Shown here piece by piece: positions 48,601 to 56,892 of a DNA stretch of 64,000 nt. The DNA comes from Deltaproteobacteria bacterium (GTDB lineage: Bacteria; Myxococcota_A; Polyangia; Polyangiales; Polyangiaceae). Position numbers and translations under genes: made by a program. The stretch is taken from assembly GCA_003235365.1 (NCBI GenBank), contig QJWJ01000254.1, positions 1-64,000 of the forward strand, written 5' to 3'. Below the pieces are notes generated by a model. It was not told the origin of the DNA, searched no databases, and was given only the letters and a program-made list of their open reading frames with translations. Every line of letters begins with the position of its first letter. The stretch's first letter is position 1.

Positions 48601-50553
48601 GCCATCGAACACCTGACCCAGGCCATCGAGATCCATCCGCGTTTCTTGCCGGCGTTGTCCCTTCGCGCACAGCTGCTGTGCGATACCGAGCAGTGGGCCT
48701 TGGCCGCAGGCACCTTCGAGGCGCTGGGACGCAGCTCGAACGTCAACATTCACCAGGTCGACCACTGGTATCGAGCCGCCGAATTGTGGTTGGACCGAAT
48801 CGGCGACGCCGAACGTGGCTTGCGCGCACTGGAACATGCGTGCGAGGCAGATCCGACACACGCCAACGCGTTCCGACGGCTGCAAGCAGAATACGAACGA
48901 CTGGGGGCATTCAAGAAGCTCGAACAGGTGCTCGACCGCCGGCTGAAGGTCACCCACGACTCGGACGAGGTGGCCAACATCCAGCTGATGAAGAGCAAAG
49001 CGCTCGTGGCGACCGGTAACAGCGAGCAAGCCCGACAAAGCTTGCTCGCTGTGATCCGCGTCAGTCCGCAGAACGTCCAAGCTCTGACCGATCTGGCGGA
49101 GCTCTCCGAAAAAGACGGCGACGCCCTGAGCGCGGAACACGCGCTACTGCAGTTGGTGAGACTCAGCAGCGACGCGCACGTCCAGGCAGACGTCTACACG
49201 CGGCTCGCGCAACTCTATCAGGGAGCGCTCAACAATCCCAAACGGGCGCTGCGCTGCTACCAGGAGGTTCTGCGGCGACGCCCGGAAGATCCCGCGGCGT
49301 TCGATGCCATGTTGTCCGCCTACGTCGACAGCGGACAGACGGCACGCGCAATCGAGCTGCTGGAAGCCAAGCGCGCGGACCTCCAGGATGACAGCCAGGA
49401 CGTCGGTCTACGTTTGCGCATGGCCGATCTCCAGGCGCGCGACCCGGCCTACCAGAACGCCGCTGAAGAGACCTACGCGCAATTGTTGACGGGTTGGCCC
49501 AACAACAACGAGGTCGTCAAAGCGTCGGCCAACTACTACGTGCAGACCGGTCGTCGTCAATTCGTCGTCGATTGGCGCCGGCGCTCGTTCAGCCAACAAA
49601 AGGATGCCCTGGCCGCCGGCAACGTCGATGCGTCCGCGCTGCAAACTGCGATCGATTTGGCGGCCGTGCTCGGTGATTCTGCCGCCCAAGAGTTGGCTGC
49701 GACGGTGCGCGACTTGCTCTCGGGCAAGCCGCATCGCTTCGACCCGGCGACGGGGCGCGCCATGTCGCGGCACCTGGACGATTCCCTGGCGCCCAACGAG
49801 GTCACGAGCGCACTGCGCATTCTACTGGTTCAGACACGAGGCATCCTCGACCAGGCCCTCGAATTGAACCTGGCTCCGCTCGCCCCGAAGAAAGTCTCTT
49901 CCGAACGCGTTCGCACCGCATTCGAAGTCAAGGCCCGCGCCATGGGCATCCCCGTACCCGATTTGTTCTCGACCAGCACGGAACCGACGTTGGCGCTGGT
50001 GACTGGTAACCCATCACGTGTGGTACTGGGTTCTTACTGGCTCGAAGAAGCCAGTCCCGGCGCGCTCGATTTCGTCGCGTGGCGTTGCTTGAAGATCGAC
50101 CAGGCGCGAGTGGGGCTGTTCACCCAGCTCGATGCCGACCGTCTGCAAACGGTACTGCTGGCCTTCCTCAGCTGCTTCGTGGAAGTGCGCATGGCAATCC
50201 CCAATCCCGCCTTGTACGAAACCACTCGCCAGCGCGTCGCACAACGCCTGTCGAAGACTCTCGACGACGACCTGCCCGTGTTGGCGCTGGAGGTATTGAC
50301 TCAGCTGCGCGAAGCCGAACCCGACTTGCCAGACGCGGTCTGCAAATGGGTCAATCGCAGCGCGATGCTGGCGGGGGGTGACCCGAAGGCTGCATTGATC
50401 GCACTGCGAACGCTCGAACACGGCGTGCGCATTGGCGACGCGAACGTCGACGTGCGAAGTCTGCTCAAGACTCCCCAGTCCATCGACCTACTCACCAGTC
50501 TGTTGGACGACGGCTTCATCAAGGCCTACCACGAGAGTCGGAGCACGAGCTGA
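45685..50553 (+). CDS. Giant TPR protein B
   Basis: A 1622-residue intact protein, apparently a paralogue of the interrupted upstream gene. An acidic Pro/Asp-rich N-terminus (about 1-130) precedes more than a thousand residues of TPR-like repeats (HYAAGLLQERVGNIEAADEY, ERAIEHLTQAIEIHPRFLPA-type, ALRCYQEVLRRRPEDPAAFD). The C-terminal 220 residues (PVPDLFSTSTEPTLALVTGN, RVVLGSYWLEEASPGALDFV) match the layout of the C-terminus of protein A; this region superficially recalls M48-type segments but lacks an HExxH motif, so it is unlikely to be a protease. No export signal is seen. A scaffold function is inferred. Start ATG overlaps the upstream stop. Confidence 0.85.
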   Translation: MSKPDNPPPPVDRDASDSVTPLGGVGAPVEASTQAAALDADAPALVDSTEVVGVDVETRPIAPNAPRSEANSSPHDDASPVAVEQAQDIDVEVELTLPLSDFAAVDEAPLPSTGPNSDERPASVHLRESELVADWAARAEWFEQQAEGDTDVKRRARTLCVASELWAMAGNLEQARATAALAAKVHAPLAQRQARQLLDPRQDSSAVTAALASETLSAPSADTRAHAAFYAAEIARHHDADTSAALRHWDAGEKQAPGDPRPVLFKLAKQLGPSGKPPSVRWADTESLRPLAEATHTIAAVRGVPYDVDGEARAPAVGAFVEAARALRVADLTRAARALLQVAKWPSFSRSARWLAASLLAQSEATRKQSVELLSKLLSEKDSASIRRVLVARALELGDDVVAGMALAEDVADDEANLAFTATDHVAIGALSGADSTLMLPWLEELASADDLQPLIWAVTSALGLPRELPKLSDASDGNLLNLGEQLGKGVPSAQWLTPAGDGSADGALLQLLRLEDAMKKGDVPYMATALVDGPGTQSEETKHQAHYAAGLLQERVGNIEAADEYYRRALRSKHFGEAAARALLGRLTPERASKLLTTLAAAAKDPEHKSLLLIEAALSAGLGTETAKLCSEALAADPGSLLAAHLGEHCAAADGTTAERHEWIRLQTQTAVAPFEIALMKLREYFCAPGAEYRPPSVRDAWQAWPRDLGLLTLLEAEATPPRLERAQHRERLAAEQKDSVTQTQLWLEAAWLFEASKKPADAARCAEAAAARQPLALLPLTRNAPGHPQAKTVRSRFEEQLATTTNAEDIARLYLHWGHFEQRDGNASTHIELLAKAVRTAPGYLPALAELETQAMAEGDAGQLLMAAVNLSEALPKADAIGHVLLASRLERKENGWAAAYPTLKHAYVGSKTSTYAARQLLNHAAVLGDHEVAYEMTRLLTNRAQEPFDRAILLLRSAELACALEQTNRAIEHLTQAIEIHPRFLPALSLRAQLLCDTEQWALAAGTFEALGRSSNVNIHQVDHWYRAAELWLDRIGDAERGLRALEHACEADPTHANAFRRLQAEYERLGAFKKLEQVLDRRLKVTHDSDEVANIQLMKSKALVATGNSEQARQSLLAVIRVSPQNVQALTDLAELSEKDGDALSAEHALLQLVRLSSDAHVQADVYTRLAQLYQGALNNPKRALRCYQEVLRRRPEDPAAFDAMLSAYVDSGQTARAIELLEAKRADLQDDSQDVGLRLRMADLQARDPAYQNAAEETYAQLLTGWPNNNEVVKASANYYVQTGRRQFVVDWRRRSFSQQKDALAAGNVDASALQTAIDLAAVLGDSAAQELAATVRDLLSGKPHRFDPATGRAMSRHLDDSLAPNEVTSALRILLVQTRGILDQALELNLAPLAPKKVSSERVRTAFEVKARAMGIPVPDLFSTSTEPTLALVTGNPSRVVLGSYWLEEASPGALDFVAWRCLKIDQARVGLFTQLDADRLQTVLLAFLSCFVEVRMAIPNPALYETTRQRVAQRLSKTLDDDLPVLALEVLTQLREAEPDLPDAVCKWVNRSAMLAGGDPKAALIALRTLEHGVRIGDANVDVRSLLKTPQSIDLLTSLLDDGFIKAYHESRSTS

Positions 50554-50623
50554 TCCGGGCGCGCGGGGGATCCTCGCTCCGGTAAGTGCCCACGCGACGC
50601 AGCGTCGACTGGCCGAGCGCGGC

Positions 50624-51943
50624 TCAGTTTCGCCCGACGAAGACCTTCGAGTCCTGGGGCGCATGCCAGCTCGCCCCATAGTCGTCGGATACCAAGACCG
50701 GGTATGCTTGGCCGGCTTCACTCTGACCGTGCAGCAACAACGTGCGCCCGAGTGTCAGCAACCTGCTGGGTACACTTCGTGCTCGCGCCCCGTGCCAATC
50801 GTAGGCAACCGTTGCCGGAGTCCACGTCGCACCGTTGTCGCGCGACGACCGCACACGCACGACCCCGCGGTCCGCAGTCGCGACGACACTGACGCCGTCG
50901 ATGCGGGCCAGGTCGAACGCGCCGCTGAGCCAGCCGGCGTTGACGGGCAGTTGCCCGCAGCCTCCCGCATGCCGACACAACACGACCGCTCGCTGCCCCC
51001 CGGACAACTCCAGCGCCAGCAACGCCGTGTTCTGGTCACAGGCCGCGCTGAGGATCCCCGGATCGTCGTCGAGACGCGTCGTCCGCTGGATCTGATCGCC
51101 GTTCCACGAATGGATCGACAATTGACCATCAGTCGACTCGAAGGTGAACGCGTCGCGCGACTCGAAGCTGCCGCAGCGTCCGGCGTGCAGCCCGAGCCCT
51201 GGTTGATTGATGCTCACCGAGTGCCAAGACGTGCCCTCATCTGAGCTTTCGTAGACGCTCAACTGCCTCGCCTGTCCCAAAGCCAGCAGCCAGCGGCCCT
51301 GGTCGAACCAGGCTGCGCGGTACAGGGGCTGTCCCGCCGGTAACCCCATACCCAGCGCGGCCGCGGGAAACTCGACGGGATGCGGCGCTTCTTTGGCATG
51401 GCTCGAAGGGCGAACGTGGCGCGCGAAGCCTTCTCGCTCGAAGGGCCAAGCCTTGTCGACGAGCGCGGCCAGCGGCCGAACGGAGACGTCCAGCAACCCG
51501 ATGCTCTGGGGCGCGGCCCCAGGCGACCTCTGCTCTGCTGGGGTCGCTCCCGCGTACTCGACGAAGTCGCGGGCGAGCGCGTGATGGACCTCGACGGCTG
51601 CAGGGGATTCGGTCAGCCCTTCGGCAAGGGGGGCGCACGCCGCGAATGGGGTCGACTTCGGCGTCGAAACGACGAGTCGACGGCGCACGAGTTCCCAGAA
51701 ATCGGCAGGACTGTCCCGCAACAGCGCCGGCGCCGTGGGTCCAGCCATGCATAGCGCATAGTTGGCGAGTTGGTTGGCCTTTTCGCGAAGCGTCCAGGCC
51801 GCCTGTGCTCGGGGCGCCAGCTGCCAAACGATCACGCCGATCACCGCGAAAAACAGAACGTGCCTCAGGCGAAACCTGTCGTCCGACTCGATGGCTGGAG
51901 TGTGCGCGAGCTCGGACTGGGGTGACACACGCCGGTTGCCCAT
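50624..51943 (-). CDS. Membrane-anchored Asp-box (BNR/sialidase-like) protein
   Basis: A 439-residue protein with one membrane segment near residues 29-45 (VLFFAVIGVIVWQLAP) and a large extracytoplasmic part. Three Asp-box motifs of the S-x-D-x-G-x-(S/T)-W type are visible: SSDEGTSW (about 233-240), SRDNGATW and SDDYGASW near the C-terminus. These occur in sialidases, Vps10-like propellers and photosystem assembly factors such as Ycf48. The Arg triad of a true sialidase is not evident, so a binding or assembly propeller is more likely than an enzyme. It converges on giant TPR gene B, 70 bp away. Confidence 0.78.
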   Translation of the reverse strand: MGNRRVSPQSELAHTPAIESDDRFRLRHVLFFAVIGVIVWQLAPRAQAAWTLREKANQLANYALCMAGPTAPALLRDSPADFWELVRRRLVVSTPKSTPFAACAPLAEGLTESPAAVEVHHALARDFVEYAGATPAEQRSPGAAPQSIGLLDVSVRPLAALVDKAWPFEREGFARHVRPSSHAKEAPHPVEFPAAALGMGLPAGQPLYRAAWFDQGRWLLALGQARQLSVYESSDEGTSWHSVSINQPGLGLHAGRCGSFESRDAFTFESTDGQLSIHSWNGDQIQRTTRLDDDPGILSAACDQNTALLALELSGGQRAVVLCRHAGGCGQLPVNAGWLSGAFDLARIDGVSVVATADRGVVRVRSSRDNGATWTPATVAYDWHGARARSVPSRLLTLGRTLLLHGQSEAGQAYPVLVSDDYGASWHAPQDSKVFVGRN

Positions 51944-52041
51944 GATCCGAAAGGCTACTCAGCGCCGCGCCCCGCTGCCAAATTCCCAACCAAGACGCCG
52001 TCCCAAACCAACACGACGAGCGGCCGGCAACCGAACCCGTT

Positions 52042-52398
52042 ATGCTCGCCTCCGTGATCGACCACCGCCCCCAAGCACTGCGCGCCCCCCACGGCGCCAA
52101 TTGGATCGAAATCGACTGGCCCGACGCCAAGGCGCGGCGCATCCCGACGGTAATCCTCCGAGGGTACTGCCCGTGCGCCCATTGCCAAGGGCACGGCGGC
52201 CCGATCGAGTTCCAGCCCGGTCGCGACTCCGATCTGATCGATCTGGGCGAGGTCGGCAACTACGCGCTTCGCTTTGGCTGGGGCGACGGGCACGACTCGG
52301 GGCTCTACAGTTTCTCCTACCTGCGAGCGCTCAGCGATCTGTACCAAGAGCATGGCGACAAACTGCCCGAAGCCATCCCCCAATTGCACCGAGGGTGA
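52042..52398 (+). CDS. DUF971 domain-containing protein
   Basis: A 118-residue protein of the DUF971 (GBBH-like N-terminal) family. Typical features are ANWIEIDWPDAKARRIPTVI, then CPCAHCQGH with closely spaced cysteines and GNYALRFGWGDGHDSGLYSF, the family's hallmark aromatic region, and YSFSYLRALSD. The domain is found alone or fused to Fe-S carrier and gamma-butyrobetaine hydroxylase proteins; its role alone is unclear, possibly metal or Fe-S related. Its stop overlaps the ATG of the glycosyltransferase by one base (TGATG), so the two are cotranscribed. Confidence 0.87.
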   Translation: MLASVIDHRPQALRAPHGANWIEIDWPDAKARRIPTVILRGYCPCAHCQGHGGPIEFQPGRDSDLIDLGEVGNYALRFGWGDGHDSGLYSFSYLRALSDLYQEHGDKLPEAIPQLHRG

Positions 52399-53372
52399 TG
52401 CGCATCGCCGTCGTCACCACGTCGTACCCACGTCGGAACGGAGACTACGCCGGTCACTTCGTCCGCAGCGAAGTCGAGGTTCTGCGCAAAGCTGGACACG
52501 ACGTGACGGTGTTCGCGCCGGGCCCGGGGTGGCGCGCGACCGCCTGCCGCGACGGGACCGTGTGGTTGCCGGGCGCTCGCCTGTTCCGCGCGCCGGGTGC
52601 GCTGACCCATCTCGCCCATCGGCCGTGGCTGTCGGCCGACGCCTGGCGCTTCGTTCAGGCTGCGCGACGGGCAATTCGGCAAGGCACGTGGGATCGCGTG
52701 ATCGCCCATTGGCTCGTTCCCTGCGGCTGGCCTGTCGCGCAAGCGGTCCAGGCCCCGTGTGAGATCGTCGTTCACGGCAGTGACGCGCGCCTGCTGCTAG
52801 CCATGCCTCGTCCCATCTCCGGTGTGATCGTGCGGCGACTCGTGCGCCGGGAGGCGCAGTTGCGCTTCGTTTCCAGCGAGCTGAAGCAGCGCTTCGGGGA
52901 ACACTTCGGACCAGCATTCGAAGGCCGTTGCCGAGTTCAGCCCTGCGCCATCGACGTACCTCGATACGCGCGCGACGAGTCACGCCAACTGCTCGGAATG
53001 AACACCAACCGTCCGATTGCAATCGTGGTCGGGCGGCTCGTCGCGAGCAAACGGATCGACTCCGCCTTGATGTATCGCAAGTACCTGCCCGATCACCAGT
53101 GGCTCGTCGTCGGCGACGGGCCCGCGCGTCCGCGGCTTCAACACTCCTTTCCTGCAGTGCGTTTCTTGGGAGAGCTCGAACGCGAGCAGACGCTGCGCTG
53201 GATCAGCGCGGCCGACGTCTTGGTGTGCGCCTCACTGGCAGAAGGAGCGCCAACCGTCGTTCGCGAGGCTCGCGCCCTGGGGACACGGGTGATCGCTGCC
53301 GCGGTGGGTGATCTCGTCGCTTGGGCCCAAACCGATGATGGCATCACCATCGATCGCCGGCTCGAGGCCTGA
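52398..53372 (+). CDS. Family 4 glycosyltransferase
   Basis: A 324-residue GT-B glycosyltransferase. The N-terminal domain starts MRIAVVTTSYPRRNGDYAGH, typical of GT4 enzymes. The C-terminal donor domain has IVVGRLVASKRID, VVGDGPARPRL and the E-x7-E segment EGAPTVVREARALG. The enzyme would transfer a sugar from a nucleotide donor to a lipid or polysaccharide; its substrate is unknown and no polysaccharide locus surrounds it. The ATG overlaps the DUF971 stop (TGATG) and is preceded by GAGGG. It ends just before the repeat-rich spacer. Confidence 0.88.
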   Translation: MRIAVVTTSYPRRNGDYAGHFVRSEVEVLRKAGHDVTVFAPGPGWRATACRDGTVWLPGARLFRAPGALTHLAHRPWLSADAWRFVQAARRAIRQGTWDRVIAHWLVPCGWPVAQAVQAPCEIVVHGSDARLLLAMPRPISGVIVRRLVRREAQLRFVSSELKQRFGEHFGPAFEGRCRVQPCAIDVPRYARDESRQLLGMNTNRPIAIVVGRLVASKRIDSALMYRKYLPDHQWLVVGDGPARPRLQHSFPAVRFLGELEREQTLRWISAADVLVCASLAEGAPTVVREARALGTRVIAAAVGDLVAWAQTDDGITIDRRLEA

Positions 53373-53375
53373 CTC

Positions 53376-53447
53376 CCCAATGGGCGAGCACGATTGTCGG
53401 GCGGCGACTTCACTTCTGTGTTGCATCGAACGAGAGTTCGCGAACGA
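53376..53447 (+). repeat. Dispersed repeat family A, internally deleted copy
   Basis: It starts CCAATGGGCGAGCACGATTGTCGG-like and shares TGCATCGAA-GAGAGTTCGCGAA with the full copies but lacks the central ~60 bp and the right arm of the palindrome. It begins four bases after the glycosyltransferase stop. Confidence 0.6.
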
Positions 53448-53464
53448 CAAGGTGAGCCGACGGT

Positions 53465-53547
53465 GGCCCCGAAAAAAACGCCCTCAACGATCCTAGGGCG
53501 ATATTTCGGGGCAATTCCGTGCCCTGGCAAGCGGGTCGGTGCTCTAG
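53465..53547. repeat. Dispersed ~80 bp repeat family B, copy 2
   Basis: It corresponds to 5496-5577. The inverted repeat CCCCGAAAAAAACGCCCT ... AGGGCGATATTTCGGGG spans 53467-53511, followed by the shared tail ending GGTGCTCTAG. It lies directly after a fragment of repeat family A in a convergent intergenic region. Confidence 0.65.
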
Positions 53548-53595
53548 GCAGCGAGGGAACCTGGATTGCGGTGTGGAGCGTGGTGTGGGTGATCG

Positions 53596-53936
53596 GAAAC
53601 CAACCAGAGGCATAGCCGAGCGGGTAGAGATTGATTGAAACCAAACCGATCGCGCTGCTGGGCGCGCGCTCGACGTTCGAGTGGAGTCGCAGTTCGCTCG
53701 GGAGCGCCTGAGGAGAAATTCGAAACCAACAGTGGTCGGTGTCGAGCGGGTTGGATTGATTTGAAACCAACGAGGAGCGCTGTCGAGCGGGTAGAGATTG
53801 ATTGAAACCAAACCGATCGCGCTGCTGGGCGCGTGCTCGACGTTCGAGTGGAGTCGCAGGTCGCTCGGGAGCGCCTGAGGAGAAATTCGAAACCAACAGT
53901 GGTCGGCGGCGAGCGGGTTGGATTGATTTGAAACCG
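53596..53936. repeat. Phased 41-42 bp repeat with 167 bp higher-order duplication
   Basis: The core GAAACC recurs at 53596, 53637, 53722, 53763, 53804, 53889 and 53930, i.e. at intervals of 41, 85, 41, 41, 85 and 41; the 85 bp gaps each hold a degenerate unit at the midpoint (TTCGAGTGG). The best unit is GAGCGGGTTGGATTGATTTG followed by AAACCAAC. A 167 bp block (from 53618 and from 53785) is repeated almost exactly. Because 167 is not a multiple of three, the copies are out of frame with each other, so it is not coding. Confidence 0.75.
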
Positions 53937-54048
53937 AGAGCTGTCGGATGTCAGCAAACCAAGCGCCGTGGCGCCCCCGTTCTTTGCGATCACGCGTGTG
54001 TCTGACCAACTCTCGTTCAGCCCGTCACTGGACCGATCGCCGCGTCGA

Positions 54049-54558
54049 TCACAGGCGCGGAAGTAGCTTGGCGAAGTTGCAGGGCATCGTGCGAGAATCG
54101 AGCTGCGGCACGATGATCTGGTCCATGGCCAGGCGCACCGCGCCGGTCGACCCCGGCAAGAGAAACACGAGCGTGCGCCCGCAAATGGCCGCCGTCGCGC
54201 GCGATTGAATGGTGCTCGCACCGATGTCGGCGTAACTCAAACTGCGAAACAGCTCGCCAAATCCGGGGATCGGTTTGGTGATCAGCGGCTCGAGTGCCTC
54301 AGGCGTGACGTCGCGACGAGTCACCCCGGTTCCTCCGGTGGCGATCACGACGGCGATGTCATCGGCGTGCACCCAGGTACGAAACTGGTTGGTCAGCTCC
54401 GTCTTGTCGTCCTGGAGCAACAGACGCGCGGCCACTTCGTGCCCAGCTGACTGCAAACTCTCGACGACCGCAGCGCCACTGCTGTCGTTTTCCAGCGTAC
54501 GCGTGTCGCTGATCGTGAGGACGGCAACGCTGAGCGGGATGAATTCGATGTCGGCCAT
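54049..54558 (-). CDS. moaB: Molybdenum cofactor biosynthesis protein B
   Basis: A 169-residue protein of the MogA/MoaB molybdopterin-binding family. [18 protein letters not shown] is the family N-terminus, [19 protein letters not shown] the substrate-binding GGTG/D motif, and [19 protein letters not shown] followed by [10 protein letters not shown] completes the fold. In most bacteria this protein adenylylates molybdopterin or is linked to that step. No other molybdenum cofactor genes are in the window. The start [18 protein letters not shown] is the only suitable ATG. Confidence 0.94.
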   Translation of the reverse strand: MADIEFIPLSVAVLTISDTRTLENDSSGAAVVESLQSAGHEVAARLLLQDDKTELTNQFRTWVHADDIAVVIATGGTGVTRRDVTPEALEPLITKPIPGFGELFRSLSYADIGASTIQSRATAAICGRTLVFLLPGSTGAVRLAMDQIIVPQLDSRTMPCNFAKLLPRL

Positions 54559-54898
54559 ACGCCGAGGTTAGACGACTCGGGCCCGCGACGCGCGCAAGTT
54601 CACGACCGGCCACCGCAGGCCGTCCCTGACGCCTGTCGGCGAGACGGCGACGTGCACGCTGGCCGGACGAGTCTCTCGGGGGCATGGAGGTACATGCCCA
54701 ATAATTTCAGACACTTGTAACCAGCTACCAACGACGTAGCCGCCGCAGCGCCTGATCGCACGGAAGCGCGCAAGTCGCAACGGTGGGCCGAAGATCTCGG
54801 GCTGGCGTCCCGGTCGCGGCGGTCGACGTAATCCCAGGACGGGTGCCCAACACGCTTGCCGACTTGACGACGGGGCAACGACCAGAAACGCTGAACCC
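54559..54898. other. Divergent spacer between moaB and the gamma-glutamyltranspeptidase gene
   Basis: About 340 bp that should contain promoters for both genes. A short inverted repeat GGCATG/CATGCC lies at 54681-54698. No RNA gene or convincing small ORF is visible. Confidence 0.4.
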
Positions 54899-56806
54899 AT
54901 GGCACCCTTTGCTGCGGCGCGACGACGCGCCGGACCGTGGCTGTTGCTTGCCGTGTCGTTCACTGCGGGTTGCAAGCGCCCCACCGAAGCGGCCGCCGAC
55001 AAGGCGCCAGAAGTGAACACTTCCGTGCGCAGTTCCGCCACGACGCCCCCAAAGCCGCGCGCTGCTGAGACGACTGCCGTAACCACGACACCAGCCGACT
55101 CGCAGCAACCCCCGACCCACTCACTGCCGAACCCGTTGACCGCGGGAGGAAAACACGTGGCCGTCAGCCGCTTCGGAATGGTGAGTTCGGTCGAACCGAA
55201 CGCCACACGGGCCGGCGTTCAGATGCTGGAGCAAGGCGGCAACGCCGTCGACGCCGCTGTCGCCGTGGGCTATGCTCTGGCAGTCACTCATCCGAGCGCC
55301 GGGAACATCGGCGGCGGTGGCTTCATGCTCGTACACGTGGGCGGCGCACCGACGGTCGCCATCGACTTTCGCGAACAGGCACCACGCGCACTGACCCAAC
55401 GCGGGTTCGGCGAGATGATCAAGAACCGAGCGCGTGAACCCCGAGCGACGGGCGTTCCTGGGAGTGTCGCGGGCTACAACCTGGCGTTATCGCGCTTCGG
55501 TCGCCTGCGCCGAGCGCTGGTCATGGCGCCGGCGATCGCTTTGGCCAAAGACGGGCACGAACTCGGTGAACGGCAGGCCCGAGTGCTCGGCTGGTCATGG
55601 CCGCTGTTGCGTCGCGACACCGCGTCGGTCGCCCAATTCGGACGTGGCCGAGCGCCTCTCGAAAAAGGCCAACGGCTGATCCAACCGCAACTGGCCCGCA
55701 CGCTCCAGCGCATCGCCAACCAAGGCGACGCTGGTTTCTACGCGGGCAGCACTGCCACGGCGATTGCCGACTATCAACGCGCCCACGGCGGTTGGATCGA
55801 CGAGCAGGACTTGGCGAACTACCGCGCCCTCGTTCGACAGCCCCTGCGAACCGAATACGGCCCCGTGCAGGTCGAAGTGATGTCTCCGCCGTCGGCCGGC
55901 GGCGTCGCGGTCGTCTCGATGCTCGCCATGCTGCAAGCACTGGACGCCAAACGCTACCCCGTCGATTCGGTCGCCGGGCTGCATCTGTTTGCCGAAGTCG
56001 CCAAGCGCGCGCACGCCGAACGCCGTTTCGGTGTCGTCGACCCCGACAGCTCGACCGAGTTCGACGTGGCAAGCCTGCTCGAACGTTGGAAAGATCCCAA
56101 GACTTGGCTCGAGCCGTTTCCGATCTCGCCGACAGCGGCGACGCCAGCCAAGACGCTGCACCCGCTGTACGAATCGGCGATGCGCGAGCTCGATCATACG
56201 ACGCACTTCTCCGTCATGGACGCGGAGGGAAACGCCGTGAGCTGTACGACGACACTGTCGGGCGGTTTCGGCGCCAAGTACACCATCGGCGACATCGGGG
56301 TGGTGATGAACAATTCGGTTGCCGCTTTCGGTACCAGTGGTCTCGATGTACCAAAACCCGGCCGGCGCATGACGAGTTCCATGTCCCCGACCCTGCTGTT
56401 GCTCGGCGACGAGGTGATCGGTGTACTGGGTTCACCTGGTGGCGACACGATCCCCAACACCGTCGTGCAAGTGCTTCGCAATCTCGTCGATGGGCACTTG
56501 ACGCTGGACGCTGCCATCGACGCACCGCGCATCCATCACGGCTTCGTGCCCGACGCAATTCGCTACGAATCCAAGCGTCCACCGAGCAAGACACAACTCG
56601 AAGGGCTCCGCAAGCTCGGGCACGCGTTCACGGACGCCCGTCTCACGATCGGCGACGCCAACGACATCATCCAGATCGACGGCAACTTGTACGGGTACGC
56701 CGACATGCGCGAAGGCGGCTTGGCGCTCGGTCCGTCGAGCAAGCCCCCCGTCGCGCCGTTCGACAACGCCGACGACGAGACACCCCGAGGCACCACCCCT
56801 CCCTGA
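54899..56806 (+). CDS. ggt: Gamma-glutamyltranspeptidase, putative lipoprotein
   Basis: A 635-residue Ntn-hydrolase of the GGT family. The N-terminus has a signal peptide with lipobox TAGC, then a Thr/Pro-rich linker (about 25-85). The large-subunit region includes MLEQGGNAVDAAVAVGYAL and SAGNIGGGGFMLVH. The autoprocessing site and nucleophile is the first Thr of DHTTHFSVMD, about residue 434, followed by GNAVSCTTTLSGGFGAKY and MNNSVAAF. Such enzymes cleave gamma-glutamyl bonds of glutathione and related compounds outside the cytoplasm. Lipid anchoring and the long linker differ from the usual soluble periplasmic enzyme. Confidence 0.93.
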   Translation: MAPFAAARRRAGPWLLLAVSFTAGCKRPTEAAADKAPEVNTSVRSSATTPPKPRAAETTAVTTTPADSQQPPTHSLPNPLTAGGKHVAVSRFGMVSSVEPNATRAGVQMLEQGGNAVDAAVAVGYALAVTHPSAGNIGGGGFMLVHVGGAPTVAIDFREQAPRALTQRGFGEMIKNRAREPRATGVPGSVAGYNLALSRFGRLRRALVMAPAIALAKDGHELGERQARVLGWSWPLLRRDTASVAQFGRGRAPLEKGQRLIQPQLARTLQRIANQGDAGFYAGSTATAIADYQRAHGGWIDEQDLANYRALVRQPLRTEYGPVQVEVMSPPSAGGVAVVSMLAMLQALDAKRYPVDSVAGLHLFAEVAKRAHAERRFGVVDPDSSTEFDVASLLERWKDPKTWLEPFPISPTAATPAKTLHPLYESAMRELDHTTHFSVMDAEGNAVSCTTTLSGGFGAKYTIGDIGVVMNNSVAAFGTSGLDVPKPGRRMTSSMSPTLLLLGDEVIGVLGSPGGDTIPNTVVQVLRNLVDGHLTLDAAIDAPRIHHGFVPDAIRYESKRPPSKTQLEGLRKLGHAFTDARLTIGDANDIIQIDGNLYGYADMREGGLALGPSSKPPVAPFDNADDETPRGTTPP

Positions 56807-56838
56807 CCGGTTCGGCGCAGGCGTGTGGCACCAAGACC

Positions 56839-56863
56839 GCGGCGCCCGAGGGGCGCCGCGTTT
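56839..56863. terminator. Strong bidirectional terminator between ggt and ftsZ
   Basis: GCGGCGCCC (56839-56847) and GGGCGCCGC (56851-56859) form a perfect 9 bp GC-rich stem with a GAG loop, followed on the plus strand by GTTT. It lies between the 3' ends of two converging genes. Confidence 0.75.
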
Positions 56864-56892
56864 CACTTCACGAGGGCAAGAAGGCGAGTATC

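Larger units (their letters stand above)
53373..54048. other. Repeat-rich convergent spacer
   Basis: About 676 bp between the converging glycosyltransferase and moaB genes. It holds a fragment of repeat family A, a copy of family B and the 41 bp phased repeat. The long minus-strand frames through it arise from the repeats. Confidence 0.6.

Noticed and set aside
53596-53936. Possible CRISPR array (repeats with GATTGAAAC-like ends)
   Set aside because: Unit spacing is right for a short array, but the 'spacers' are themselves repeated in the 167 bp duplication, repeats are degenerate and no cas gene is present.
53138-54221. Long minus-strand frames through the repeat spacer
   Set aside because: They arise from the 41/167 bp repeats and repeat families A and B, shift frame between copies and resemble no protein.
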